Shown here: positions 32,819 to 45,403 of the stretch, piece after piece
How the letters are laid out: every line of letters starts with the position of its first letter
Position numbering within the stretch: the first letter of the stretch is position 1
Origin: Nansenia antarctica
Lineage: Eukaryota > Chordata > Actinopteri > Argentiniformes > Microstomatidae
Length of the DNA stretch: 64,000 nt
Direction: 5' to 3'
Assembly (NCBI GenBank): GCA_963989245.1
Contig: OZ022339.1
Location: 39,468,151 to 39,532,150, forward strand
Notes under the pieces: generated by a model
Database searches by the model: none
The model's input: only the letters and a program-made list of their open reading frames with translations
What the model was told of the DNA's origin: nothing
Made by a program: the position numbers and the translations under genes

Positions 32819-33329
32819 AAGGCCAATGCACACGGCCCCGATTTTGTCGCACCGCCGAATTCGATTCCATTGTTTTGATAGTAGGGTCCAAAACCAAAAT
32901 TCTGTGACCACTCTCTGGCTAACATGTTTTGATTATTTATTTGACTTCTAGGGACCTTTTATGAAAAATGTAGCCTCCAGGTCCCTCCCAAAATCCCGTT
33001 TTTTTTGCCAGAGAGCCAAATCCAAAATACCTGTAACCTTTAAGGCAGGTGAATAGGGTAGAAAAAGTAACTAATAGCTATCACTATGACACTTCCCCAG
33101 TTAATTACTTACATTAAGACAATTGTTTTTTGTATTACAAGTTTTCTGAAATGGTATGTTTAAATATGCAAATGAGGTGTTACCTAATTAAATATGCTGT
33201 AATTTGCATAACATTCAAGAACTTTGTTTACGCGCGACAACATTCAATTCTCCATTCACACCAATTGAAATAATTCAAAGAATCGAATGTTGTCGTGCGC
33301 CAAAATCGCACGCCGTGTGCATTGGCCTT
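32819..33329. mobile_element. DNA element with terminal inverted repeats, about 510 bp
   Basis: Left end AAGGCCAATGCACACGGC matches the right end GCCGTGTGCATTGGCCTT. Further inside, GATTTTG-x-CGC and the right-hand CGCACGACAACATTCGATTC (minus strand) also pair. The right part holds a second small hairpin (33,233-33,300). No transposase; superfamily and target duplication are not clear. Confidence 0.65.
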
Positions 33330-35308
33330 AACAGCAGTTTCTTTTTTTTTTTTTTTTTTTTACAACAGTTCAAAGTTCAGAGACTGCTGTTGGGCCATCT
33401 TTCAATATGTGACCAGTGACTTTTGACTGAAACTGCTCAAACCTGTGCCATAATTATTTAGAATTGTGATTGGTATTCAATAAAATAGTTAGTTTAGTCT
33501 GGTCGAAAATCGGAATTAATGTTAAGCCTGTTAGAGTGTCCACTGGAGGGGGAATGTTTGGTGGTAACTGGATTATCTAATAAGGAGATGAGCCCCAGGT
33601 GTACACTATAATGCTCTAGTCGCAGGAGGAATCTTGGTTGCAATTAGGATCGTCTCTTTTATACCTGTATCTGATTCAACAAAAGACCAGCTTATGATGA
33701 TCCCGTTCCAAATGTTGGTTGCAGTAGACCCGCAGTGTCTAGCAGCTGCTTTTACTGAGGTGAACAAAACAGGACATTCAATTCTTCGTGACAATCATAG
33801 ACTGTGTTCCAAGATGCGTTCTTGCACTCTATCTAGAGTGTATACGGTATACGTGTGCAAGAATGTATTTTGGAACACAGCCATAGTATGTCTGCACACA
33901 GACATAGTTTGCCTTGAAACTTGACTGAAAAGCACATAGACCATGGGACAAATAAACCTACCATGTCAGTAGCACTTAAAGGCAGTAAAGAAATAGCCAT
34001 GCTGTATGTCATAGTGTAGCAATAAATGAATGGAGATACATCCATAAATACATCCATAAATTCAGAGCATGGTTAATCTGGAATCTTGTATCCTAGAGGT
34101 ACATTGACATTGCAACCATTATCAGTGAACACACCATCCAATCTCCAAATAACCAATCAGGAAACAATAATCAGCACAAGCGGACCCAAAGTCCTAATGT
34201 TGTTCATCATCAAGTTCTGTTAGTTCATTATTGCTTCCCGAAATGTACTTTGCTTTAGATAGATGACGATGAAAAAAAACAAGCAAAATGTTGCACAGTT
34301 AACAGTTCAAAACATTGTTCCCGCACTCTGCAACCTCTGTCTGGGCCTATTCAAGGCATGTCAATCTGTCAAAGCTAAGCAGCCAATAGCACCTGATCAT
34401 GCTGACTGGGGAGCAGCGATGACAGCCCTGCGGTGAGTGACGACTCTCCAAATCAAAGTGACAGTGTGATAGTCGATTATAAGCATTGTAGCGACGGTCG
34501 CAGACGTCGAGCATACACAGTGGCGGATTGCTTGGTGCAGCCATCATGATTACATTTGAATTTCTGATTTCAGTATAAGATGGCTTGCAAGACAGTTAAG
34601 TTTCAGAGAGTGCTAAACTGAGTATGTGCTGTGAGCTGAGCACAATAAGGGGTAGGCCTACAATCAGTTGGTCTTAGCTATGATTTCCCACCTCAGTGAC
34701 AAGACACGCATCCCCTTTGGAATAATAGTTGTTAAGTAACCTTTCTCTCCCTTAAGATACTTTGATTTGTAATATATTTTATAAAAATTTGAATAAAAAA
34801 TATTCAACAGTCCTGACTGTTACGGCATCAAGTCACCCGGAGAACCACTGAACTTCCGTCAGATATCCTATTGAGAAACTCCTTCTGCTGTGTGGGCTAT
34901 TAGTGAGGATGAGAGATTCCTGGACTGCCTTGGTTGCAGCTGTAGCAAGTGCCAAGTACACCTCTGCTTTGATTCCAGGAACACAATACAGCTAATGAGA
35001 TTCTCAGGCCTCCAAGCAGTATTTTCCCTCTTCCTACCCACCTAAATCTGCGCCCACCGTCAGCTCACAGCCTTGTTGAAGCACTGGCATTGTTCAGACT
35101 AAAACAAGCATGATGTGGTATAAGTTCAACCAGAATTCACATGGTTAGGATTTCATGCTCCACAACAGATATGCTTCAGTTGGCAGTTGGCATATGTGTA
35201 ACGTAGCTTGTCAGAGACTGTCATCATACATTATGGTTTATTACATAATCCACATCACTACTTTGCCAGCTTAAAGTGAAATGTTCAGTAAAACAGCTGG
35301 TTTTGCTT

Positions 35309-35311
<3 letters not shown>
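33330..35311. other. Non-coding stretch with a small hairpin
   Basis: A T-run lies at 33,341-33,361. A hairpin at about 33,802-33,880 has arms TGTGTTCCAAGATGCGTTC and its near-complement, possibly a tiny foldback element. No gene. Confidence 0.5.

Positions 35312-35351
<40 letters not shown>
35312..35351. repeat. (TA)n microsatellite
   Basis: A pure TA run of about 40 bp is followed by a T-run. Confidence 0.95.
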
Positions 35352-35360
<9 letters not shown>

Positions 35361-36629
35361 CCATATCTAGGTATATCTACTTACCAGCTGGCGATTAATT
35401 GGTACTATTTTGGAACATGTCTGTGCTGTCATTCATTTCCTCATGAGCCACAATGCTACTGCAAGTAGATATGGCAACAGGTTCAGTCTGTCTGAAAAGC
35501 ACCCAAATAAACTTCACATTTACACTTACAAATAATAATAAAGAGATGGAAGTCCATTGAAGCTAATTTTCTTTTTAATCCAATGCAAGGGCAGAAAAAA
35601 GACAAACAAAGTTTATGAAAATGGCTCATTGTACAGTTTCATTGATTTCATGCTTATTGTATAGTTGCGGAAGCTTGTCTAAAATCACAGTTGTGCAATG
35701 TCCTTAAAGCTGTGGTAAGTGATGGGGTTAATACTCATCTTTAACTACACAGCTGTGGAATGCTCACAACAGTAAGAGAAGCACGACATCAATGAAGTGG
35801 TTGTATCAGCTTGTGTTGACTTTGCTTTGTCTTTCGCATGCCCTTGCACAGTCTTTTTTCCATGCTGCGTAGTATTACCACCTGATTAAAAGTCATCAAA
35901 GAAGTATCCTTCTAAAACAGATCCAATCTCTTTATGCAAACGGAGCCACCATAATGATATGACAGGTTGCTGAGTATCCTATGACATTATATCAGAGGGG
36001 ATTTGCATATGGCATTATGGGTGCAAATTAGGTTTCTCAAAGACTTGTGGGTCATGAGGATGCGACGCACGTCCTACTGCCCTGCTGTTGGTTAAGTTTT
36101 GATCCAAGTGTTGGGAGGACGGGTCGAACCCTTCCCTTTGAATGCAAATGTCTGATGTCTTCAAAGGGCCCACTCCCATAAGTCACCGTATGCTGTCGAG
36201 ATGGATCTAAGAGGAAGCCCAGCACAAGCAGTATGGTAGTCGTCAAAGCATTGGCCTTATGGGAGGGACATGGGTGAGCACAATATAAAAGCATATGTTG
36301 TACACACACACAAACTCCACACACATACACAATATGATGTCTGTTTCAATTGTTCGTTTAAAGATTATGCAGCAAGAGTCCTGATAATCCAGTTCACCAT
36401 TAACGTTGCCGGCATCCAATAATATGCAGCAGTTCTCATTCTGTGTGTAGATAAATTTGGTATGATACATTACCTACGGTATAATCTGCAATAGCATTGA
36501 TCTCCTGTCACACTATATAATGTACAGTACTCTGTAAAGTAAATAGTAGGTTTAACACAGAGGGAGGTCAATCTGTAGCTTGGTTCTATGTTTAGTACTA
36601 CACTGTTTAGTAATGAAGTTTATGTAGGT
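35352..36629. other. Non-coding stretch
   Basis: Nothing recognised; short open frames without motifs. Confidence 0.4.
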
Positions 36630-36991
36630 ACTGTCAGGGGACTTTAAGGAGAAGGGCAGCTGGCTGTCAGGTAACAGACAGGCCACAGGTGGTGGACAGC
36701 TGTATCCACGTATGAAAGAAAGCAACACATCACATGTTCATGGGACCAGGCTTAAAAGGGCACTCCATCATGGTTAAACGCCAAGCGTGTTTTCGCCACC
36801 GACTATGCACCCACCGCCCCAGCTTCCACCTATGGGAGATTTGAAAGGTTTATAGGCTCCCTGCCTTATTGTATTTAATGCTGTTTAATTTCAGATGCAG
36901 CTATATCAGAGCGGAGCCATCCAATTACGCCAAACCTAATGTATTACCATTTTCATTAAACGCATTACAACAACGTAAGTGTCCTGACTGA
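36630..36991 (+). repeat. Possible decayed solo LTR
   Basis: The segment starts TGTCAGGGGAC and ends near GTGTCCTGAC. It has a TATA-like CTTAAAAGG at about 36,751 and GGTGGACAGCTG, which is also found in the LTR at 485-908. The 3' end is eroded and no target duplication is seen, so the call is weak. Confidence 0.3.
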
Positions 36992-37256
36992 AGTCAGCTA
37001 TTGCATTGGTTGAGTGGAGCTTGATACATGATTAATTCCTGTGAGAGAGAATACTGCTGGGCCTCAAGTAGAATTAGCTCAAGTAGAATTATCCACAAAC
37101 CTTCATGTTATCAAAAATAATGGCACTTTAGTGACCAGTTTTTACTGCATGGAATACCATGAGAAAGAGAGGAGGAGAATGTGTATGTAAAAAGGGGTGA
37201 GGGCGGGGTGCATGTGTGTGTGTGTGTGTGCACGTGAGTGTGTATGAGTGTGCATA

Positions 37257-38255
37257 CAATGCCTAGAAAGTCATCATACCCCTTCACTTTGTCCACATTT
37301 TGTTGTGTTATAGACTCAATTGTCATCAATCCACACACAATATCCCATAATGACAAAGTGAAAACACGTTTTTAGAAATGTCTGCAAATGTATTAAAATT
37401 GAAAAACAGAAATACCTCATGTGCATAAGTATTCATACCCTTTGCAATTACCTAAAATGCAAATATGTCATCAACAAATCACTCAAGTTGAATTGAGTCC
37501 ATCTTAATGCAAGAGTAATAGTTCATGTAATTTTGTAAGCAATATCTTTGTTTTTATATGGTCTCTGATTTGCATAGGAATCAATTACACACTGTGTGGA
37601 TTAGGCTGTCATTACACATTGAGCAATGGAGAGGAACAAAACTGATCAGGAATGTGACCCTGAAGCCTGGGGAGACTGACAAAATCTACCAAGTTGAATG
37701 GTGGAGAGGAAAAAGCACAGTCGATTGGACAACATCATCTCAGTCACTCTACAAATTTGGTCTATAACCAAGTGGCCAAAAAAAATCCCTTAATGGAAAA
37801 ATAATCTATCTCATATCCAAATTGTGTTAGCAACAGTGAATTCAAGTGATACAGCAAAGAAAGTGGCTGGAAATGTGTTTATTTGGTTTTACTACAAAGC
37901 ATTAAGTTTAGTGCAAATCAAGCACATGCAATGCAGTTTCTGCACTCTCTCTCATTCATTTTTGAATAGTGGTAGCTGATTAAAATTATGGGTATATTTG
38001 TCACTGGCAGGGACTGAGGAGTTTGTCAGGATCAAGAGAAAGTTATAAAATTGGCTGAGTTTGTAGTGACATCCTAATCTACACAGTGTGTAATGATTCC
38101 TATGCAAATCAGAGTTTTCACTTTGTCATTATGGGCTAATGTGTGTGGATTGATGACAAAACATTTTTATTTAATACATTTTAAATTGAGTCTACAGTAT
38201 AACACAACAAAATGTGGAAAAAGTGAAGGGGTATGATGACTTTCTATAGGCACTA
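37257..38255. mobile_element. Tc1-like non-autonomous element
   Basis: It has imperfect terminal inverted repeats of over 100 bp, with GAAAGTCATCATACCCCTTC, CCACATTTTGTTGTGTTATA and CCATAATGACAAAGTGAAAA on both sides, and TA at each flank (37,255-37,256 and 38,256-38,257). This terminal sequence is typical of Tc1-like elements of bony fish. A second inverted pair lies inside (about 37,561-37,607 and 38,071-38,113, containing TTTGCATAGGAATCA). No transposase frame is present; the 69-codon frame at 37,558 has no Tc1 motifs. Confidence 0.8.
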
Positions 38256-38257
38256 TA

Positions 38258-38990
38258 TCTGTGGGAGTAATGGAGAGAACATACTGTGTGACATGACACT
38301 GAGAGTGAGGGAGTGTGTGAGAGACACTGAGCATGGGTTTGAGTGAGAGAGAGAGTGATGTGTCGTGCTGCAGCAGGCATTGTACATTTCGATAGCATGA
38401 TACATCTGAGAAATTAGGTGGTGTATTTATAGTCTCATTTGCATGCAAGAAATATTATGAAGCCATATAATTGACTGTGGAAGTTGAGCCCTGCAGTCCC
38501 ATAAAGCATAAGAATTTACACACAGAAAACATTTAAACGTTTTAGACTGAATCCAATGGAGCCCTGGATCCCATTTCACAGAATAACCTTATTCCATACA
38601 TTCTTATTATTCCACAGTCTAGGGGAAAAGAATGGGGGGGGAATGAGCAGAGATTATAAACATAATCTGAGCCACAATGGGGCTAATAGGCCTGGTTGTC
38701 AATATGATTTTTCTGGATGAGAATGACATCCTAAAATGCTTAAATGCGCTCAATATATTACAATAGCTATACAAAGCAACCAGTTGTCTGAAGCACTGGG
38801 GATTTATTTCATAGTGCTGCCAAGGAGAAGGATGGATGCATGCAATATTCATGGATTTTGTGGTTGTTTCTCAATGGGTTGGGGTTCTCAATGTATCTTC
38901 TGGCTCTTTATTTATTTCCTCCTTCGATCACAAATGAGGAACCAGCACCAATCAGACCAACCAGTACATTTTTACACAATATGGGTAAAC
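38258..38990. other. Non-coding stretch
   Basis: A short GA-rich tract lies near 38,280-38,360. No gene recognised. Confidence 0.4.
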
Positions 38991-38993
38991 ATT

Positions 38994-39664
38994 GGGCCAA
39001 TCCCAATTCACCCCTACGGCTCTGTTTTACCCCCTACGGCTTTGATTTGTGCGTTCAGGTTTAGGGTAGGGGCCTAGGGACCGTTCCACAGTCCAGCGCG
39101 CTTCGGGTTTTGGTACTCAGCACTATTACCTGGGCAATTCCATTAGACTACCAAGCAAGACACCGGAGCACTCATATCTGCGCGTTTGTCACAGGGTGCC
39201 AGTTCCTCTGCAACAAATGCGGAGATCGTAATAGATCATATTATGAGCATCCCGGCATCAAGTTTTAAGGGTGATCTGTGCATGATAGTCATGCATTTTT
39301 ACATGTCTATTTCCCCCCTATAATAGCATATAACACCCGAGGAGCACACCTGGCAGAGTAGGAGCACAGGTTAATAGCCTATAGAGCGCCGTTATTCTGT
39401 CATGGTCTGATAACGAAGCATTGTTCTTTTTTATTTGATGACTTGTTTGATCGATTGATGGCGTAAAGTTGTGAATGAATCGCGAGCGTCAATGCTTTTC
39501 TATGACACTACTGATGACGTATCAGGGTCTTGAAGGGTTGTCCCATTTCATTGGGAAAGATTTCAACCACTATGGCTTGTGGCTCTGTTCCGAGGCCTTG
39601 GCTCAAAAGCAAGTGGCACTCGAAAACGAGCCGGAGGGGTAGAAAAGGGAATCAGGATTGGGCC
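38994..39664. mobile_element. MITE with GGGCCAATCC ends
   Basis: Left end GGGCCAATCCCAATTC and right end (minus strand) GGCCCAATCCTGATTC form an imperfect inverted repeat that extends into CCCCTACGGC / CCCCTCCGGC. ATT flanks both ends (38,991-38,993 and 39,665-39,667) as a possible 3-bp duplication. There is no coding region. Confidence 0.6.
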
Positions 39665-39942
39665 ATTGAATCACAGCAATACATATAATTTACCCTGACA
39701 CGTTGTCTTAACAAGCTAAATACAACTGCAAATCCCAATATGAGTGAGTCACCCAGAGTGACTAACCATCAACAGGCATAATGGCCTAATATCAGTACAG
39801 TACTGAATGGGGTACACTAAGCAGGTAGAAACTCATTTATTATCAAAATAACTGTTTTGAACATGTTTAAGGTGAGTCTATAGATCATCCATATCTATGT
39901 TGATAAATTGTTTATTTTTAATGTCTGTTACAGTTTCAGCCG

Positions 39943-41100
39943 CCCACTATTCATAGCTTTCATCTGACGTCACAGCATAGTGGAAACGCCCACCTGACGG
40001 GCAAAAGGCACTTTTTGCGGGCAAAACCCACGGGCAAAACCCACTTTTTGCGGGTTAATAACTTTGATTTCCCGTGGGTTAGGAAAATAATTCCAACGTG
40101 TCCGGAAAGAGGAGAAGCCAGGGAATCGAAAAGTTTTTGAATGGAGTCGATCCTCCACTCCTATCACCGTGGACACAGGAGCGAATTCCCGGGTAGAAAT
40201 ATCCCCTCGACCCGCTGTCAGCGGGAGTTCCGTCCAGCAGCGGTAGAACTCCCGAACGCCCGGTTGATCGAGTTTCGTATTAAAAGTATATCTTCTCGGG
40301 GTGTCAGCGAGGTGGTTAAGGGCTCAAAATGACCGTATACTGATGGTGAATTTAGCAATAATAGTATTGTATTTGTACCACCTCCATAACCGGTGTTATT
40401 CACGGAGAAAGCCGGTCAAGGACGCACCTTTTGCGGGTTAATAACTTTGATTCTCCGGGGGTTAGGAAAATAATTCCAACGTGTCTGGATAGAGGAGAAG
40501 ACATGGAATCGAAAAGTTTTTGAATGGAGTCGATCCTCCACTCCTATCACCGTGGACACAGCAAGGAGCGAATTCCCGGGTAGAAATATCCCCTCGACCC
40601 GCTGTCAGCGGAAGTTCCGTCCGGCAGCGGTAGAACTCCCGAACGCCCGGTTGATCGAGTTTCGTATTAAAAGTATATCTTCTCGGGGTGTCAGCGAGGT
40701 GGTTAAGGGCTCAAAATGACCGTATACTGATGGTGAATTTAGCAATAATAGTCTTGTATTTGTACCACCTCCATAACCGGTGTTATTCACGGAGAAAGCC
40801 GGTCAAGGACGCACCTTTTGCGGGTTAATAACTTTGATTCTCCGGGGGTTAGGAAAATAATTCCAACGTGTCCGGATAGAGGAGAAGACATGAAATCCAA
40901 ACGTTTTTGAATGGAGTCGATCCTCCACTCCTATCACCGTCGTGTATCTTGATAGTTCTTCGAAGATGGGTGAGGTGGTCTAAATAGTAGGCAGCCGGTA
41001 AATCGCCATGTTGAGCGATGTTGCTATGATACTTTTTGCCCGTCAGGTTGGTGGTTGCTAGGGAAGAAACCACGTGACTGAAAGCTATGAATTGTGGAAC
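39943..41100. mobile_element. Inverted-end element with internal 385-bp tandem repeats
   Basis: The outer ends pair imperfectly over about 60 bp: left ATTCATAGCTTTCA and CACCTGACGGGCAAAA, right the same on the minus strand (to about 41,092). Between them are 2.3 direct repeats. Superfamily unknown; no transposase recognised. Tandem subterminal repeats of this type occur in foldback-like and other DNA elements. Confidence 0.55.
40050..40941. repeat. Tandem repeat, unit 383-387 bp, 2.3 copies
   Basis: Units start GCGGGTTAATAACTTTGATT at 40,050, 40,433 and 40,820; the third stops at CTATCACCGT near 40,940. The first two are almost identical apart from a 4-bp indel and a few substitutions. A 61-codon minus-strand frame recurs in both units but is likely a by-product of the repeat. 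Confidence 0.95.
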
Positions 41101-41707
41101 TAGTCGTAGCCAAGCATAGCATCTATTGTAGTTGAACACACTGTGTGAATGGGACAACTCCACCACACTGACATTGTTCTGCACTGGAAGGTCAGTCTTC
41201 AGAGATGACAAAGGGTGACATTTTGAAAGGCCGCTCTATCTAAGCTCACTGTAACCTCACTCACTTTGAAGCTTTTCTCATGGTCTCTCAAGTCTCAATT
41301 CTCAATTATTTGTAGAACAGTTTGGCAATTGAAAACCTTGTGTTTGAGAACTGGGTATCATCTCAATAAAATGCTTAAATTGCACATACAGGATAGACAA
41401 ACCAAGACTTGTTGAATAAAATAAATGCATTTTATATATTTTTAAAAAATAAAATAAAAGTCATAACTGATAAATGTTACAAAGTCTTGAGCTGTATTAC
41501 AGCATGTACCAAGTTCATAAGCAATCTTCTTTCAAAGGATAGAAAATATGCACTTGATGGTGCATTTACGTTTGGTCTGTGACTCCAAATATTTTTGACA
41601 GCATTTCAATTCAATGTAACATTCATTTTGTTTGTCTTATTTATGTTTTTACTTCACTTACTTCCCTTTACTTTATTTTTTATTTACACCAATAACTACA
41701 TGAGGAT
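41101..41707. other. Non-coding stretch
   Basis: AT-rich sequence without recognised elements. Confidence 0.4.
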
Positions 41708-42393
41708 GGTCCTCTGTGGCTCAGTTGGTAGAGCATGGTGCTAACAACATTTAGGTTGGGTGTTCGATTCCCTTTGAGACCATGTGATATGGTCTGGTTA
41801 AAAAGGCCTCAAGTAGGCATGGTCAGTTTTCATTTTCTTCCAGATTATGAAAGTAATAGTTGAAGAAGATATACTGTACTTATTTGAATGTTGGTATCCC
41901 TAAAACCAAATAGAGGAGAAACTGGCTCTGAATCAATAGACACGCAAAACAGCTGCTAGTAAGCAGCGCTAAAAAGGTACATTGGTACGAACATCTAACT
42001 GCTGATGTTAAGCACATCATAACATGCTGATAGAACATCAACATGCTAAAAACACTACACATAATTAGATGATCACACCACATCCTAAAATGTAACTTTG
42101 TTTACAAGCCATGTGTCACTTACCCAGTAGCCTACGGCAGACCATAGAGTGAATCCAATTCACAAATTAAGTATTTAGTCATTCTAAAACTGTTGTTTCT
42201 TCGAGTGGGCACTTCAACACTTACATTTTCGTAATATACAAAAAAAACACGTAAAACACCCCAGAAGCATTTGTGCTACTTGAGAATTGCTGACATGCAG
42301 CCCTTTTTACCAGACCGTGTCACAAATATACTGAAAAATGTATGCACTCACTGCAATGTAAGTCGCTTTGCATAAAAGCATCAGCTAAGTTGC
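41708..42393 (+). mobile_element. tRNA-derived SINE split by a MITE
   Basis: The head at 41,708-41,782 has an A box in GTGGCTCAGTTGGTAGAGC and a B box GTTCGATTC, as in tRNA-derived fish SINEs. The tail at 42,325-42,393 has AATGTATGCACTCACTGC and GTAAGTCGCTTTGCATAAAA, the usual 3' end of such SINEs. The 542 bp between them are a separate insert. Confidence 0.75.
41783..42324. mobile_element. MITE inserted in the SINE
   Basis: Left end TGTGATATGGTCTGG and right end CCAGACCGTGTCACA are inverted repeats with two mismatches, followed inside by TTAAAAAGG and its partner. The insert separates SINE head from SINE tail. Target duplication is not clear. Confidence 0.7.
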
Positions 42394-43800
42394 ATCTTAT
42401 ATGTATAATATCAAAATGGATATTCAAGTCAGCAATACCATCCAACAGCTGGCTGATTATGCTTGTTTAACGGTTTTAAGCATTAACCCTAAGCCTAAAT
42501 CATATCAAACTAATTGGACAAATAATAGTGGATTTGCAGGGGATATGGATATGGATATGGGAAGGCCTGTCAAGTCTCAAGGAAGAGAGTAGGAAAGAAA
42601 GACAATCAATCTTTCTGGTTAGGCTACACTATAATAATAGAAACACATGGCTAGTTGTACTCTACCACACTCATTACACAGGGATGTTATATTGGATTAA
42701 CAGATCTCTATTTGAACAGTGCGCCAACTCAAATCTCTAACATGTTGGTTTAGGAAACTTTCAGGGATGTTTTAGATGGAAGTTGATGTCCAGAGTGCTG
42801 TATTTCTGGGCTAAGTTTCTGAATAGGAAAGCCATTTCTTCACTAGGTTGGCAGGCAATTTAAGCAAAGCCCTGGTGGCAATGGCTCAAGCAGTCATTAT
42901 GATTATTGTCCACATAAAGCAATGCATTCCAAGTAGACTTGTTTGGGTACTTGACTGACAATGCAAAGCTTTTGGTTTTGCACCATTATAGTGCTTTTCA
43001 TTCCTTCACTCCCTTGAATTTCATTCACTTCCTCACACAACGTATTTCATGTTCAAGACAATAGCTTATATGATATAAAATAAAAGAATATCACCTACAT
43101 GTTGTGTCAATATCATGCATGTTAGTGAATGTCATCTTCTCGATAAATATTTCTGTCATTTGTCATGCTGAAGAAACACCACTGAATACTTCCACAGGCC
43201 ATGGAAAATCATTTGGTCAGTTTGAATTTCATTGATTCTGTGAAGATATAGGCCAGCAATCCCCAATGAATCCCTGTTTCTTCTAAATACTTCCTACGCG
43301 ATATCCCATAAGCCAGTGTGCATCGATAAGCAGTATTGTGCATGTCTGAAATGATGGCTCGGCTGGTGTACCAAATGGGCTTTGGAGCAGAAAATCACCG
43401 CCAGAACAAAAAGTCCCTGTCAGAACATAATGCACTGGGGAACCATCTCAGCACTCCCCCAGCGCTTTCCCTTGAAACACCTTCACAGGCATCTGAGCCA
43501 GCAGACTGGATACAAGCGACAGGTACATAATTGAAGAGAACCAATTAACGCTTTGAGGTTGGTTTGCTAAATTGCCTTGCATCTAAGATTGTAATTATGC
43601 TGTCTTTGTGAACCACTGTGAAAACACTGTCTGTCCAATACAGTACAAAGACATTTTTAGTACTGGTATGTGAGTTACGAACTCGCCTGTCTGCATGACA
43701 CAAGTACATTTTATTGTGCTGTACTTATTTTCTCCACACATTTCCAATCTTGTCTCTGAGAATTGGTACAGGCTGACACAGAAAACACCTGAACACAGGG
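42394..43800. other. Non-coding stretch
   Basis: No gene or bounded element recognised. A short GATATG repeat is at 42,541-42,559. Confidence 0.4.
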
Positions 43801-43819
43801 AGATCTCAATCCTGACTCT

Positions 43820-45235
43820 CGGCACGCCATGGCAGCAAAAATGGCCAACACTGTTCGAAGGGCTGGGCTGGATCTCTGCTTTCACGCACCAACTTCTTGA
43901 CCCTTCCGTTACCCCCGTCACCCAGCTACTGTGTCGCATCCTGCTGGCTCTCCTTGAGCTACAGCAGCTGCTGGAAGCTGGCATCATTGAGCCAGTGGAT
44001 ACCTTGGGTATTGAACCTGGTGGTGGCTAAAAAGAAGTCTGGTGCCCTGGTGTCTGTGTGGATCTGTGTGCAGTGAATAAGGCTGTAATTCTTGACAAAT
44101 ATCCACCTCCCACCTTAGAAGAGCTACGGTTCTACTGTGTTCTTGAAGCTGGACCACAGGCAGGGATATCGACAGGTGCCTTTCCACCCCAGCAGAAAAA
44201 CCTCACAGCCTTTGTTACACATGCAGGAGTGTTCTGCTACACCCGGATGCCCTTTGGCCTCAGCTCCACCCCCAGCTGCTTCGAGAAGGGGATGGTCTCA
44301 ATATGGGCTGGCATTCCGGGCGTGGCCACTTACATTGAAGATGAGGTTGTGCATGGGTCCACCACTGACATCCACAATGAAAGACTCAACAGGGTTTACG
44401 CAGCCCTGGCCAAGCACAAGCTCACTCTCAATGGTGACTAGTGTGTCCTTGCTGTGCCAGCCATTGAATATGTGGGGTTACGGCTGACAGCAGGTGGTTT
44501 ATCTCCACTTCAATCCAACGTGGACGCCATCAAGGCCATCCCTGTCACCTGTGATGCATCTGCCACAGCACTAGGGGCTGTGCTGTCACAGATGCAGAAC
44601 GGCGTTGAGAAGCCCATCACCTTGCCTCTCGTGCCCTCAACTCAACTGAGCAGCGCTATTCAGTGCCGGAGCATGAGGCGCTAGTGTGCATCTGGGCCTG
44701 TGAAAGGTGGCATTTGTACCTGTATGACCATAGACCACTGAGGCTACATTGTTGGTCTGACCGCCTCTCTCAGTACAATTACAGCCTGCAGTTCACCCCA
44801 GGCAGAGAAAATGTTGTGGCTGACCTCCTCTATCGCTTCGTCTCCGCTCCATGGAGTCCCCCACCACCAACACTTCTGGGTGGTTGCCTACAACCTGCAC
44901 TCGAAGTAGCCAGAGCTCAGCACTACCAGCTCTGTGACCTCTCACGTAGTTATTGAGTTCCTGGACCTACCTGGAGTGCAAGGCCATCCGTCATGTCCGC
45001 ACTGCCTATTATCATCCCCAGGCCAAGGGTGGAGTGACACTGGAGTGACACTCCCCAAGCCATACCCTCAGTGTGGCGAGACACCCCTGTGCCTCAGGCA
45101 GTCCCTACACAGGTCCAGGAAATTCCTCTGCCTCAGCTGCCCAGACCTCATGCCTCCCCACCTCGGCCTGCTCTGCCTCTGCCTGAAGTAGTATCCAGTC
45201 GTGGAATTATATGTATCACTACTTTGGCTGATGTG
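43820..45235 (+). pseudogene. pol: Ty3/gypsy pol pseudogene (RT, RNase H, integrase remnants)
   Basis: Broken frames give RT motifs LLEAGIIEPVD, VDLCAVNKAV, TRMPFGLSSTPSCFEKGM and the active-site segment TYIEDEVVHG, where the first catalytic Asp is Glu. An in-frame stop follows at about 44,440. RNase H gives VTCDASATALGAVLSQ, EHEALVCIWACERW and PGRENVVADLL. The segment between the RT thumb and RNase H is much shorter than usual, so there is an internal deletion. At about 44,990-45,030 an integrase remnant reads RTAYYHPQAKGGV. Domain order is RT-RNase H-integrase, the normal gypsy order, unlike the element at 485-5,507. No LTRs were found. Confidence 0.85.
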
Positions 45236-45339
45236 ATGTGGGTTTGTTTGCTAGAGTTAACTAGCCATGTTCCAAACAGCCACTCCCCTAAGGAGGAAAC
45301 CAGCCTATAACATAACTAGAATTTACATAGTACCAAAAC

Positions 45340-45403
45340 TCACATCGAAATGTAATGCACACATCTCGAAATGTAATGCACACATCTCGAAATGTAATAC
45401 GGC
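45340..45403 (+). repeat. 22-bp tandem repeat, three copies
   Basis: The unit CACATCTCGAAATGTAATG with a short link repeats three times with small changes. Confidence 0.85.

Noticed and set aside
37558..37767. 69-codon frame inside the Tc1-like element
   Set aside because: No transposase motifs; it lies in the region of the inner inverted repeat.
40218..40790. Two nearly identical 61-codon minus-strand frames
   Set aside because: They follow from the 385-bp tandem repeat; no motif, no splice or promoter context.
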